Assembly (NCBI GenBank): GCA_940671915.1
Contig: CALNVZ010003426.1
Location: forward strand, 43,842,164-43,906,163
DNA: 64,000 bases
Source of the DNA: Paracentrotus lividus
Lineage: Eukaryota; Echinodermata; Echinoidea; Camarodonta; Echinidae
Direction: 5' to 3'
The position numbers were made by a program, and so were the translations under genes. Numbering within the stretch: the first letter of the stretch is position 1; each line of letters begins with the position of its first letter. Of the stretch, positions 22,751 to 35,127 are shown piece by piece. The notes under the pieces are model-generated. The model did no database searches and was not told the origin of the DNA. It saw nothing but the letters and a program-made list of their open reading frames with translations.

Positions 22751-22950
22751 CACGACAATTTCCCCGGCGACAATTGCTCGGCTACAAATTCCACGCACTA
22801 ATCAAATGACAAATTTCAACCCCCTTTAAACATACCCTAAACCTGACATAAAACCCTTTAACAACTCTAACACTAACCCTACATCTTAGATGAAATAAAG
22901 CCCGGAGAAATTATCGCCGGATCAATTGTCGCAGGAGAAAATTTCGTGTC
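22751..22950. mobile_element. 200-bp inverted-repeat element with telomere-like core
   Basis: Ends at 22751-22792 and 22908-22950 are imperfect inverted repeats built from CACGACAATTTCCCCGGCGA-type words and GCGACAATTG. The centre carries loose AACCCT-type words (CCCTAAACC, AACCCTTTA, ACTAACCCT). Such degenerate telomere-like filler inside MITEs is common in marine invertebrates. This is not a telomere. Confidence 0.68.
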
Positions 22951-25900
22951 ACCACCTAGTCCAATATCAGTGCATGTAGTGATTGAACGAATGATCTCAA
23001 TATTGGTCACTCGCCACCGGGCACTCGTCTTGCCTCGACCAGTCTGAATAAACACATCTAAAATTACAAGGAAAATGTTGACTATGTTTGGAAGAAATTA
23101 AAGAAGAAAATAAGGCCATTGATTGCTACTAGACAGTCAATGAGGAATGTCAATGTCTCCTTAGCCAAGCGTGAAATTAAGAAACAGTATCGGCAGCTTC
23201 TGTTAAGTGCTCTCGACTGTTATCCTGGAACAATGGCTAGATTCACCAGAACATATCACAAACGGTTATTGCAATTGTTTCTTAATAATCATATAAACCC
23301 AAGGCACGTATTTTATAGTTGAGATAAATTTTGCGCCAGAAGCATGGTACAAAACTTGTACTCTGATCTGATTAGTACGCATTCTCTATCTAGAGAGTCG
23401 GTGAATTGTACAAACTTTGTACCCAACTCCGTTGTAGACTCACGCTTCGCTGAATCTTCTGAGCAAATGCGTGCTAAAAGAAGTGCAAAGATCGTAACAT
23501 AGTTCTGGTCCAAAATATGTACTTTTCTTTAAAATACCAGGCCACGAAGTATACCGAAAAGGTTATAAGTTGGAAAGAAATTAGATGTTGGAGTTGGTTA
23601 AATAGTTTTAGTACCACGGACCCCTCTTGCCCCCCCCCCCCCCACCTTCCCCATCTTACCCCACCTCACCCAAATCACGGATTTTTAAAATTAATTTTAT
23701 TTTTTATTTTTTGGTACATGCTAACGTTTAAACAGAGGGAGGGCCGTTTTATTTTTCTGCTCAAAATGCATACAGATCTACTATATGAGAGGGGGGGGGG
23801 GCAACCGTTGGGGAAGGAGATGGAGAAGGAAGGGTTGGAAGAAGTAATCGATCATAAACTATCTGAGAATAGAACGAACGTGGGAATATGGAAGTGGTAC
23901 TCACATCCTAACGACATCACTTCGTCACTTCAAAAATGTCCCAAACATGCTTGTAAAAAAAAAAAAAAGACCCTCAAATTTATGAATAACTGGATTACTT
24001 CATCGACTGGCGAGAATCTGGCGGCTCTTTGTTTTGTTTTGGGCGAGTTATGTGTCTTTTCCGACTTTAAAGTGGCGTTTCGCAAAACTCAATGCTAAGG
24101 GTGCCTAAAAAAGCATTTCCATACCACGTCGACTGCGTACAATATGTCGTTAAGTTTTTATAGGTTTTGATCATTATGATTCGTTTTGAACTTGCTTGTC
24201 GATACTCGTGTAATATGTATGTAATAAGTGAGGAGTGTCTTTTCCTCCCTTTCTTGCAATTCATGAATATTCGGCAACATCATGGGTGACGAATTTTGTC
24301 TATGCTATCTTGAAAGTTACGGCATACTGTTACGAAACGAACGGACCTTACTTTCATATGACGCTATGTAACATAAAGCTCCAGAAATAGACATTACCAT
24401 TGAAGATTTACTTTCAATCAAATTTTTTAACAAAAGCAAAGATGCTGAATAAAAAAAAACTCTATCATACCAGGCGACGTCGATTGTGTAATCGGTTGTC
24501 AAATCAGTTAGTTGCTTAGTAATCTGGTTATAAAACTGCGCTGTTCATATTCATTATCATTTTTTTTTTCTTCAATATAAGGTACGGATGTCATTTGTAG
24601 TAATATAGGGTTAAATTACATTAGAAATGTTGTTTTGGCATTTTTAACTGCACCGTCGTTGATTCTTCGCCATAGAGGTTGATGACACAACACGATCGCG
24701 AGTTTCATCGATCCTTGTGCGATAGTGCGGCTTTAAAATCGCCGGCATCGGGTTGTTGAAAAGCCCATCGTTCGGCGAGAGATTTATCGTGTTATGAGAG
24801 TTATATTAGCGCGTTTTATGACCCTTCCATACTGTCCCAATCGTGACATTTCACTCAAACACATTCTTCGTCTTCTCATCTCTCACTCTCCGTCTCTGAT
24901 CTGTCCTATTACCGAGCAGCCCTCGATTTGGGGGTTCTATTTGCTTTCTGTTCGGAACTCCTGTCGATGTTCGCGCCTCGCCTCGACTGCTTGTCACCCT
25001 TGTCCTACAAATGATACATACATCCTACGCTGATGCGAGCTTTTTTTTAAAGGGATTTAACTTCATTCAGGATCTTTGAAGAATAAAAATTACTCTTCCA
25101 GCTAATTCTGAGATCATACAACCGGCTAGATCATAATTGCAAATCTTTAGGTCAGAGAAGAATTTTGAAGCTTATCTGTCATTTAATTTCCGAGATATTG
25201 ATGTCTGAATATCATTATAGTCATAAACGTACCAAGGTACGCTTAAGATAACACTGCAATCAATGGTAGAAAATTATTACATTTAAAAAATCTTATTATA
25301 AAGCAGGTAATAATGCCTCAAATAGCTAATGATTTTTTTTTTCAGGGTTTCCTCTTAACACCTTATTACGTGCACTGTCACCATAAAGGGCCCCACAGCC
25401 CAAATTTGTGCTCCATAAAGTTACTAAATCCCTTTAAAGTGCTCTTCAAGAATGACAATTCATGAGACCAAAGAGAGAAATTACAGACATTCTTTTACCA
25501 ACTTACATTTTTTTCCCACAGATTGTTCATACTTTGATGTAACTGGTGTATTGCTCTATTAGGGGATCTGGTGATGCTTTTGATTACAAATTTTAGAGGC
25601 TCGCATCACATGCACGTCTTTCCTAGTGGATTTTTGTGATCGATATCTTTTATCATGTTTATTTTATTCATTTTTTTTTTCTTTTTTTTCATTTTAAGAA
25701 TGATACCTTAATTATTTCCTTGTGGAAGAGGTATTCTTCCTTTAACACCTATCCAGACTGATTAATTCCTACAATGCAATATGTCATGTTGCAAGTGCCG
25801 AAAAGCCGCGAAAACAAATAACGACTTGCTGCATTATACGACCGTTCGGGCTCCGCTAGTCTGCGCAAACATATACACACATTTTCAACTTTTGTCTCGA

Positions 25901-27530
25901 GGGATAGTTACCTCCCAACAAGAGATATATCTTATTCACATCCTTACTCATCCGATGTTTATATCCTTCCTGACTTACAACTCTTCCTCTTGGAGGTAAA
26001 TTCTTTCTGCAGTGGTTGGGGAATCGTTTCCATGCTCCTCAGACTCGCTAGTCTATCGATTACAAGATTGGTCGATTTTGCACATATCAGGAATGACTGT
26101 TGAAATATGTTACTACTAGTTTCCAAAATTAACATTATAACTACCGAATTATCGATAAAAAGTAACAAATAAAATACATTCGTGTGGATGAAACTGAGGG
26201 AAGTACATTTTGATTTTATTTTCACAAAACAAATTATGTTTCATAGCAAAGACTTGAATATTGTGTTCATTTAGATATTTGATGATAAAAGAGGACGATG
26301 GCAATTTTGCCATGGGATAGCACTGGAATATTTTGTTGTCGTTGCATTGTTTATTCTTAGAAAACGGACATCACTAGTTTGCCCCATTTTTTCCCCGAGA
26401 CTATACAGTGCGTATTAAAAAAAAGTAATCAATTTTTAGAGGTGCCATATTTCAAGGTCATCTATTTTGGTTATTTATATGTAACACTATATGTGCATGT
26501 ACATCTAATTGAAAACTCCTCAACTTTGAAATGAGACCTTTCTTGAATCATAGACGTAACGCAAAAATCAGTGTGCTACGTAAGTGTTACACTATTTCTA
26601 TTCCTAATTAACCGCAATCATGACAATTGTATAACCTCTTAAAGATGGATCACCCAGTATCAATGTTCTAATAGTAGTACCGCCCTTAGTGTTTTCGGGC
26701 GGCAGTCAATAGTAAAGTGTCTATCTCCCGTAACCTCCATGTAATTGATGGGTTTTGTGGTCGCAATAGTGTGGCCTTATAGCAAGTGGGGATGACAAGT
26801 TCATTCCTAACGAGATTTATTCACTGACGCGAGAGGAAAGCAGAGAGAAATAGCGACTGGAAAAAGTAAAAATAGATGAAAGTTCTTCGTCATATCTTGA
26901 AAATGTACGATTTTAAATCTCAAATAAATTGCTTCGTATATGCAATGAGAGACAATATTATATAAATTTATACCAACATTTCGAATTATAATCATAATTT
27001 GCATCGTTGTGAACATGGTGGAAAGAAATTTTACCCAAGATTCACAAACATGACTTTGATAAATAATCTGTAGTTACATTATTCATATATTCTGAAGCAT
27101 GAATGTTATGATTTTGTTTATTAGCATATTATTCGAGTTTGAATAAGAAATAAGTAAACTGTTGATAGTAGCGACTGATTAAATACATTCGATTCAAATA
27201 GTAGGATATAAGTCATCAGAAATATACAGCAATAGGATGATTTGAGCGTGAATTCAAACATTATTCGTGTTCCGGATGGAAGATCAAATGAGTAAGACAT
27301 TGGCAAAAGGGTGAAAATCAAGATTAAGATCAGAAACAATCATTATGCTTTTTTTTTATTTTCTGTGTCAAATATGAGGAAAAAATAGGGAAGCATGTTT
27401 CCCCTAAAGATCCAAAATTGAGTTTACACAGATGGTATCAATAATTTCAATCGTGTCAATATTAAATTGTGATTTCTAGGGCATTGAAAACTTTAAGGGT
27501 TCAGACAACCTTTACATTAGACGTTTTCAC
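22951..27530. other. Plain AT-rich stretch, no gene recognised
   Basis: About 4.6 kb with no supportable coding region, element termini or strong repeats. Minor features are poly-C near 23630-23643, poly-G at 23791-23800, poly-A near 23957-23968 and a small stem around 26683-26703 (ACCGCCC with GGGCGG). Open frames of 60-193 codons here lack family resemblance, and several cross homopolymers. Confidence 0.55.
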
Positions 27531-27532
27531 TT

Positions 27533-27625
27533 TTTTGTTCCCCTTTTGTTTTTTCTTCCTCTTTTTTTGTTTTTGTTGTTTGTTTTGTTTTGTTTTTTGT
27601 TTTTGTTTTTTGTTTTTTGTTTTGT
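27533..27625. repeat. (TTTTG)n-like low-complexity tract
   Basis: Tandem TTTTG/TTTGT words forming a T/G-only tract. It ends beside a G run at 27630-27638. Confidence 0.9.
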
Positions 27626-27737
27626 TAGGGGGGGTGGGTTGAGGGCCGTTGAATGATATGTATAATTACACAAAATGTACTTTGTCTGCAAATACGGATA
27701 AATGACCATCTATTTGTGATTTCTAGCCTGTCATGCC

Positions 27738-27746
27738 CCCCCCCTC

Positions 27747-27777
<31 letters not shown>

Positions 27778-27810
27778 CCACACACACACACACATACACA
27801 CGCACACACT
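27738..27810. repeat. (CA)n microsatellite
   Basis: CA repeat with interruptions (AACC, ATAC, ACGC), preceded by a poly-C run. Thr-His open frames over it are artefacts. Confidence 0.95.
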
Positions 27811-28117
27811 GTCTTTCAGAACAGCCCCTCCAGTTGTTTTTTTAACGCTCCGCGGCCCCTGGACTGTTTGCAAAAACAAAAATATAAGACACAGGCCTTG
27901 AATAATTATCATGATGCTTTCATACAACTGAAGAAAACAAACGGAAAGTATGAATCATGTTTCAGAGAAAACAACAAATAATAATCATGTTTCGTTTTGG
28001 TAAATTGGTCACGACTCCATGTATCAAAGGGAATGTCACCAAAAGTAGGCTATTAGAGTGTTATCCTGAGAAAGAAAAAAGGCATATTATAACGTACCTC
28101 GTTCAAATCTATGTAAT

Positions 28118-28180
28118 GTAAAAAAAAATAAATTAAAAAAAATAAAAAAAATAAAAAAAATCAATCAATCAATCAATCAA
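28118..28180. repeat. A-rich and (TCAA)n simple repeats
   Basis: Poly-A runs spaced by single T are followed by five to six TCAA units. This could be the tail of a retroposed element, but no body is recognised upstream. Confidence 0.85.
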
Positions 28181-28400
28181 AGTTTAAGGGATTAGTGATA
28201 GTTTCTCAATCAACGAGAATGAGAAAAATCCCATTCAGGCCAGCTTGGAGATATGTAGTTTATTTCGATTTTTCTCTTCTTGTGTTTTTATTCTTAGTTG
28301 TTCAGAAATCAGCATCAAGTTCATTTGGCAGTAGACAGCTGAATTAGCATGCTGCCCAAATAGTATTGCCTAATAATGTAAAGATTTTACTTTCACTCGT

Positions 28401-28579
28401 GACTTGAAATCCAGACCACCTTTGGTTTGTTCCTTTGACGATACCACCGAAATGTTCTAGCTGAATACTAATGGACTTGAAATGAAGACCACCATTCGTT
28501 TGTTCCTTTGACGATACCACCGAAATTGTCTAACTGAATACTCATGGACTTAAAATCAAGACCACCCTTGGTTTTCTCC
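28401..28579 (+). repeat. 73-bp tandem repeat, ~2.4 units
   Basis: Units begin GACTTGAAAT at 28401, GACTTGAAAT at 28474 and GACTTAAAAT at 28547. Each contains GACCACC and, in the two full units, TTTGTTCCTTTGACGATACC. A diverged part unit recurs at about 28887-28945 beyond the AT microsatellite, so the array may have been split. The register is not a multiple of three and no coding role is apparent. Confidence 0.88.
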
Positions 28580-28635
28580 TGAAACATGTGGTGTTTTTAT
28601 TTTATTTATCTTCCTTCTAAGTTTTTATTGCATAT

Positions 28636-28657
28636 ATATAAATACCTATATATAATA

Positions 28658-28714
<57 letters not shown>

Positions 28715-28737
28715 ATATATATTATAATATATATATA
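28636..28737. repeat. (AT)n microsatellite
   Basis: About 100 bases of AT/TA dinucleotides with a few phase shifts. Able to extrude cruciforms. Confidence 0.96.
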
Positions 28738-29219
28738 AATGTTTTAAAATATTCTCGATATTATAAGTAAATTGACACATATAAAATGCTAAGTGAATTC
28801 TTTATCTGTAATGTCATAGGCAACAATAGTCAAATGAGATTACCATACAACCAAAGAAGAGAAGAAGAGAAGCTCATGGACGTGTAATAAGACCACCTTT
28901 TCGTTTGTTCCTTTAAGGATACACCGGAATGGTCTAGCGAATACGGATCGGTTGATGACATGTGTTCAATATGTTTATGAATTCCTCATTCTGTTTATTA
29001 AGAAAGGTCAAAATTTCAACATGCCGTATTCCTTTCCTTCCTAACAATATTTTCCAAGGATTCTTCTGAATTCCCCGGCTCCCTCACCACAGTGGCGTAG
29101 CCGGGTGAAACACCAATGTGTGTCTGTCTAGATTTCCCCAAATTCCACCCTCATCTTAAAATATTCAACTATTTTGTTGGTTTTACGTTCGAATTTCTTG
29201 TAATGGATTGGGTTTCTTC

Positions 29220-29221
<2 letters not shown>

Positions 29222-29258
<37 letters not shown>
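29222..29258. repeat. Poly-A run of ~37
   Basis: Uninterrupted A homopolymer. It may mark a retroposed 3' end, but no recognisable SINE or LINE body precedes it. The long Lys/Phe open frames here are artefacts. Confidence 0.95.
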
Positions 29259-29259
<1 letters not shown>

Positions 29260-30108
29260 GGAGAGGAGGCTTTGGAAGGAGCGACATTTTGAGGCTTTTA
29301 CTTTCTTTCTATTCGATTTTTTTTTTTTTTGTATTCTATTTTTATCATTATATTTTATATTTATTATTATCATTTATCTTCTCTTTTTTTCTTTTTTCTT
29401 TTTTGGGGGAGGGGGCTGGAAAGGGTTCGAAATACAAGTTGGGGCAACATTTTTTTTCCCTTTTTAAATGCGATTATTATTGTATTATTATTATTTTCAT
29501 GCCGTCAATGAAGCTTTTTCCTTTTGCTGGAAAATAGGTTCGAATTCTTTTCTCTCATTCAGTCGCATACATTGCATGTCGCCTCTGAGAAGGGGGCAGT
29601 CTTGCACCCCCACCTGTACCTCCTCCAAGGGTCCCGGGGTCCTCGGGAGCGCAAACAAACAAAGTATTTAGGCCTTTGAAAATGTAGTTGAGAGTGGCAG
29701 ATAGAGTGTAACTGTAGCAAGTGTTGAAGAGTGGCGAACCAGCCCGAGCTATTTCATTTCGACATATCTCTTACCATGCAGAAATATTTCTTTAGCATCA
29801 TCTTTTGTAGCTATGTGTATGATTGTAGGCATACATGACCTATTCTTATTCTTCTCCAATTCAAGTGGTATAGTACTGTAGTGAAGAGTGTAGATGAAGT
29901 TGTTCAAAATTATGTAACCTGCACATGCTATGTATAAAGTATGTGAAGAGTCTAGTGGAAGAAGTACTTAAGTCACATTTTTTCAAAAATGAGTTTATTT
30001 GATAATATCTATTATACACATCAGAAAACTGGTGCAAGAGTCAGTGTTTGAAAAATTCCAATCCTAAGTGCCCCAAACAGGAAACCCCCATTTTCAAACA
30101 TGATGATT

Positions 30109-30223
30109 TTTAGTGGAAGAAGTACCTAAGTCCATATTTTAGTGGAAGAAGTACTTAAGTCCAAAGTTTTAGTGGAAGAAGTACTTAAGTCCAAAGTTTT
30201 AGTGGAAGAAGTACCTAAGTCCA
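30109..30223 (+). repeat. 30-bp direct repeat array, 4 units
   Basis: Units start AGTGGAAGAAGTA at 30112, 30140, 30170 and 30200, giving periods of 28, 30 and 30. Because 30 is a multiple of three, an open frame yields a 10-residue repeat (EEVLKSKVLV). It has no ATG and I treat it as accidental. Confidence 0.93.
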
Positions 30224-31223
30224 CCCAAGCTTGGGTCAAAGATTTCGTTAGGAAGAGGGATGGGGCAGCTCTGCCAATGTTTAGGTATTGGGAGACCCCA
30301 GAAGATGTTTTAATAAAATCTGGCTGACAGCAACGTGAGGGTATGCTTGGTAGGGGCGGTAAAAACTTCTTTTTTTATGGGCAGGGGGGGGGGGGTAAGA
30401 GCAACCCCAAAGGCAGTGTGTTTCTGAGTAGGGTAGGAATGTACGTTTATTATGAACAAAAAAAATGACGTTTAAATCTGAAATAAGGTGGGGAGGAGCT
30501 ATGGGTCAGTTTCAACCCCCCCCCCCACGACGGCCCAGAAATTAAAATAAATAATACAAAATTGGGATGTGTCAAGGTTCATATATATACGCAAGTTTTC
30601 ACTGCAATGTTGTAGTTTTAAGTCAAATGATGAATTTTCCTACGCGGATACGTGAGGGATCTGAAAGTGCCCGCCCCCTTTTTTTAAAAAAAAGCCCCCC
30701 CCCCCGGACAAAAAAATAATAAAAAATGGTAGGGTAGGCATTTTTTCCATCCCCCATGAAATGTTCATTGAAATTTCTTCTTTAACTCATTAGGATTTTG
30801 TGTGTATTGGTGTCAGACAGTCACAGATCCAGGGGAAAGGGGGCTGCCCGTTAAGCACAAAAAAAAAAAAAAAAAAAAAAAAGGAAAAGGTGCCCTAAAA
30901 TGGATATACCACTGCCACCCCACATGTATATATTCCAATAGGTTTAAGTAGAGTGCTACTAAAGGGCAAATGGCCCGCTTTATAAATTATGTCTGACAGG
31001 CGCAGATGCAGGGGGTCTGCGCAGGATTTTATTTGTTATTAAAAGAGCCCTCATTTTTTTAATGGTTTTGAACCCCCCCCCCCCCCGTTATATAGGGATA
31101 TTCATTCAGAAATGTTACTCACAAACCATATGAAATCTAGAGGATTGTTTAGTTTTGTAAAAAGGACAAAAAACAAAATGAATTGCCCCAAACAGGAAAC
31201 CCCATTTCATAAAATTAATGATT

Positions 31224-31310
31224 TTTAGTGGAAGAAGTACTTAAGTCCACGGTTTTAGTGGAAGAAGTACCTAAGTCCATAGTTTTAGTGGAAGAAGTAC
31301 CTAAGTCCAA
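31224..31310 (+). repeat. 30-bp direct repeat array, 3 units
   Basis: Units at 31227, 31257 and 31287 use the same word as the 30109-30223 array, with CTTAAG or CCTAAG variants. It lies near the right end of the 29944-31518 element. Confidence 0.93.
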
Positions 31311-31520
31311 CTTCCGGCTTATTGATTATCGGAGATCGATAAGCATAGAATTGCTGAAATTTGCCACGTATGCTTCTCCTCCCTTAAATATCAACTCCAC
31401 AAAGTTTGAATCTGAAATTAAAAAATTTGTGATGTGCAGGATAGTTTGAAATATTCAAACCCTTGTATCTAAGAACTAGTATTATGTGACTTAAGTACTT
31501 CTTCCACTAAACTCTTCATG

Positions 31521-31744
31521 TTAACCCGTTGTATACTGAGAACTTCTTACAAAGCTGAATGAATCGTGATTGTCAAGCATGCTTGCAAGAAATTATTTTC
31601 ATTTAAAGGTGAAACAAAGACATCTTTAAATAGATCAATGTCAGATAATTTAATTTATATAAGGTCTTTATAAGTTTATGCAATCATGAGTGAAATAAAC
31701 GGTCAACAAGAGGGATGTTCTATGTTTAGTATACAACGGGTTAA
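31521..31744. mobile_element. 224-bp piggyBac-like MITE
   Basis: TTAA at 31521-31524 and 31741-31744 directly flank perfect 13-base inverted termini: CCCGTTGTATACT at 31525-31537 and AGTATACAACGGG at 31728-31740. A TTAA target duplication plus CCY-starting termini is the hallmark of piggyBac-family transposons. There is no coding sequence, so it would depend on a transposase elsewhere. It begins two bases after the right end of the 29944-31518 element, and the two were probably inserted independently. Confidence 0.8.
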
Positions 31745-33767
31745 GTCAAATCACGTTGGGTTAATATGTTTACAAGAAAATACATAAAAGTACGTTTTTC
31801 ATCACCTGACCTCTAAAACCATGTTAGCATGATTTTAGATACAGGAAGGCATAAAAGCAGATACATGTGCGTAAAGGGCTTTGACCGAGAACAAAAATAT
31901 TTCTTTTGTATGAAATGTGTAAGTAGATGATCATAATATGAATACAGGTAGGCTACAGTTTGTTCCATGACAATAGCTATCTAGGTTGGAAAATTGTTTG
32001 AACAACAAGGATTTGAACACCTTAAAACCAAGCTTTGCAGGGGATATTCAAAATCACTGGAATTCAGGCGTACGTATAAAGTGCATCACAAGGCCAACAA
32101 TCATCATATGAACTTTCTCTCGTAATCGCACGTAAGCAAATAATAATTATGTATTCATTCTAAGAACGCATGTGTATAGCATAGCATTCGAACATATCTT
32201 CGCAGGGAAGGACAATAGTATTTTCACCTATTTTCCTTTCGACAAGGTAAAAATGAAAAGCCGAACCCCCTACAGGGTTTAAATGGAGCGTGGCCAGCGG
32301 TGTCTTTGATACTATCCCATAATTTATGTCCAACTCCCAACTTTTTCTGATTGAAGTTCTAGTTCTCAAATCGTTAATTCTTAAAACGGCAACGAGGTAT
32401 GCGTCTTGGCTGAGTTGTTGTCACACGCGATGATTTTGTTTGCGTAACTTAATCCCAGAATGAGTGTTTACTCCGATTAAGAGGTTGAATAAGATTAAGC
32501 TAACCAATGCAGATATGCAACGTAAACTTCATAGATCTTGCTTTCATAATTCTTATTTTCCATTTTATGTTTAATTTGTAGAGTCAAATGCTTCTTTCTC
32601 AAGTGGTAAGCTTTTTAAAGTGGTGAAAATTCAATGATTATCATTAGCGTAATTTTGCTTGTTTGAGCATTTTTTATTTCACGTAGTGGAAGTTTATGAA
32701 ATTGAATGGGTGAAAAATTTCGCGTGTTCATTTTCTTTTTGTTTGTTTTAGTTTGAGTATTTGTGTGTGTTTGTTTGTTTTTAATGTTTTTGCGTCATTC
32801 CTGTCAAGCCTGTCGACTTTAAAAGTAATATTGAAATAAGAAAGAACGCGACAATATCATGCAACCGATTAGTATGCCTATCGACTTTGATTACCCCACC
32901 TCGCACATACAAAAAAAAAATACATATAGGCCAATACTTTCTCTCTCTACCTCTCTTTTCTCTTTTTTCTTTCTCTGTCATTTCACTTTCCCTCTCTATC
33001 CATGTTCCTTCCCTCCTCTTAAACAAAATTAGAAGTCAGAATAAATTACTCACTCACCGTTGAATACCGTCATCAGTTAACCATCGAACTTTTTTGAAGA
33101 GGTATCTCCAACTGTGTCATCTACTTGTATTTAGCGATCGTTGCTCTCATCCATACATCCTCCAAAACCATCAAAATGAAATAATTGCAAATTGTCAATT
33201 GTAAACTTGACACATTCTGCAAACCTCAGGAGTATAAAGATTATGAGCTGGTAATTAAAACGAACATTTGGCATGTTTTGGGGGACGAAACATACATTTT
33301 ATATGTTCTCCAACAAATCATGTTGCTTTAAAACTAGTAATGTTCATCATTTTCTTCCTCTGACATATTCATATCGAGTAGAAATAAATCTGAAATAAGA
33401 AGTTTTTGAACAGAATAATAACACTGCCACAATCAATGTAAGTCTCAATGAGTTCGTAATGCAGTACCAGATCTTCTTAGATCCGAACTTTTGTAACTCC
33501 CGTTGATCACATATCGCCCTTCTTCTCAAAGTCAATGCGGCAAAAAAAAAAAAAAAAAAAAAAAAAGTTCACGGAAGAACTCGTCATTTGCAGATTTTCG
33601 GTGGAAATCTATAAAAAACAATGCGATATCATTCAAATAAAATAAAATAATAGAAGATATAAATCTTTGGTGATCGATAGGCTCGCTGTTATTTGACGCT
33701 CAAATTATTGTTTTTATCTTTATCATTATTATTTTAGTATTATAATTGTCTTCCCCTTCTCCTTCCA

Positions 33768-33768
<1 letters not shown>
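31745..33768. other. Non-coding AT-rich stretch
   Basis: No element boundary or credible gene. It contains pyrimidine-rich sequence at 32939-33000 and a poly-A run at 33542-33566. A 69-codon minus-strand frame at 32160-32369 begins at TTG and was rejected. Confidence 0.55.

Positions 33769-33850
<82 letters not shown>
33769..33850. repeat. (CT)n microsatellite, about 40 units
   Basis: Uninterrupted CT dinucleotide run of about 82 bases. Confidence 0.97.
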
Positions 33851-33853
<3 letters not shown>

Positions 33854-34638
33854 ATCATATACAGGTAAACTCTTCGCCATACCTCTACGGGGGATCTTCC
33901 CTGCCTTGGCATGCGCACACGCGGACCGTCAGAGGCAGACATAAATCAGAAGGGAAAAAGAACAAAAATAGAATTGAGCAGAATTTTGGGGGGTTAGGCA
34001 GCTCGGTTTCATTGTATGAAAATAGAAATATCGGGTAAATAAATAGCACGGACATCGAAGCGCCCAATAATACCAGGTATTAGGATTGGAATCGAAGTTC
34101 CTTATTTCCAGAAAATGCTAAATATTGGGTCATCACGAACGTCACTATGCTTGATTTCGTGTTATACATGGAAATATGCTCGCCATTTGATGTTGTTATT
34201 TCATTTGAAACTACTTGATATTAATTTTTTATGTCTAAGCCTGTTTCGTGTACCACGTTAAATTTTCAATTTCAACTCTATTTTTGTCCAACAAAATCAC
34301 AATAATTTTATAACAAACAGAATCGTTCAATGAAACATTTGAATAATATAATTTACAAACTAATTATTTAATTGCACATTTTTATATTAGTATGTTTAAG
34401 ATAATATAAATGATAAAATCGAAATATTTCTTATTGTTCGTTTTTCGTGTTTTTTTTTTATTTTTATTTTTTTATTATTTATCTAGTTATTTAGTTTACT
34501 GTTTATAAAATAGATCACCTATAATGCAAAGACCCAATTTCAACTGGAGGAGGGGGAGCGTGGTAGACATGTGTACTTGGGTATAAATGATTACCGACAT
34601 GTTTATGAGCACAAGATCGCCAATGCGCGACACCTTTA

Positions 34639-34866
34639 CTCCGGCAACATAATCATGTAGTATATGGTACCGAGTTGACCAAGGTCATAGGTCGATTTTT
34701 TTTTTCTTATCGCACTTACCATGCTTACGTAATGGCATGCCCCCGAAATCCTCCGGCAACATAAACATGTAGTATGGTACCGAGTTGACCAGGGTCATGT
34801 GCCGATTTTTTTTTTTTTTTTTTTTTTTCTCGTATCGTACTTCCCACGCTTTATGGCATACGACCA
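34639..34866 (+). repeat. 112-bp tandem duplication, 2 units
   Basis: Units begin CTCCGGCAACATAA at 34639 and 34751. Each contains GGTACCGAGTTGACCA, a poly-T run (about 10 in the first, about 24 in the second) and a TATCG(C/T)ACTT word. The poly-T expansion accounts for most of the length difference. Confidence 0.9.
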
Positions 34867-35090
34867 AAATTTACGTCGTTTAACACATGAGAGCTGTAGC
34901 CCATATTAAAGTTTATGCAGATATTTTTTTTTTTTAATTACGAGTCACAAATATGTGATATGATACATAATAGCATACGATGTGTCATTTATATACATAA
35001 ACTAAATAATGTGTATTCAATTCGAAAATATTTTTTAATTATTTTTCATTTCTCTCAATTATCTCAAAAATGGTGACAAGACCCCTATCA

Positions 35091-35093
<3 letters not shown>

Positions 35094-35123
<30 letters not shown>
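35094..35123. repeat. Poly-A run of ~30
   Basis: A homopolymer, with no recognisable retroelement body upstream. Confidence 0.93.

Positions 35124-35127
<4 letters not shown>

Larger units (their letters stand above)
29944..31518. mobile_element. 1.57 kb element with 35-bp inverted termini and internal copies of the terminus
   Basis: Bases 29944-29978 (TGAAGAGTCTAGTGGAAGAA onward) and 31484-31518 are inverted repeats of 35 bases with one mismatch. The core word TAGTGGAAGAAGTACTTAAG recurs in direct 30-bp arrays at 30109-30223 and 31224-31310, so the interior is built partly from the terminus. Both arrays are preceded by the same CCCCAAACAGGAAACCC leader, making a longer direct repeat. The rest has poly-C, poly-G and poly-A runs and no transposase. 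I infer a non-autonomous DNA transposon; superfamily unknown. Confidence 0.7.

Noticed and set aside
22800-22890. Telomere-like AACCCT words
   Set aside because: Too few, too degenerate and enclosed within an inverted-repeat element.
23517-24098. 193-codon open frame, the longest in the window
   Set aside because: No usable ATG near its start, crosses poly-C, poly-G and poly-A runs, and the translation shows homopolymer residues (Pro, Gly and Lys runs) without domain character.
30142-30327. Open frame with 10-residue repeats (EEVLKSKVLV)
   Set aside because: The periodicity follows from the 30-bp DNA repeat. There is no ATG, and the same DNA repeat occurs in the inverted termini where it is non-coding.
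30109-31310. 30-bp repeats as a CRISPR-like array
   Set aside because: Units are contiguous without spacers, the DNA is eukaryotic in character and there are no cas genes.
32160-32369. 69-codon minus-strand frame with globular-looking residues
   Set aside because: Non-ATG start, isolated, no recognised domain.
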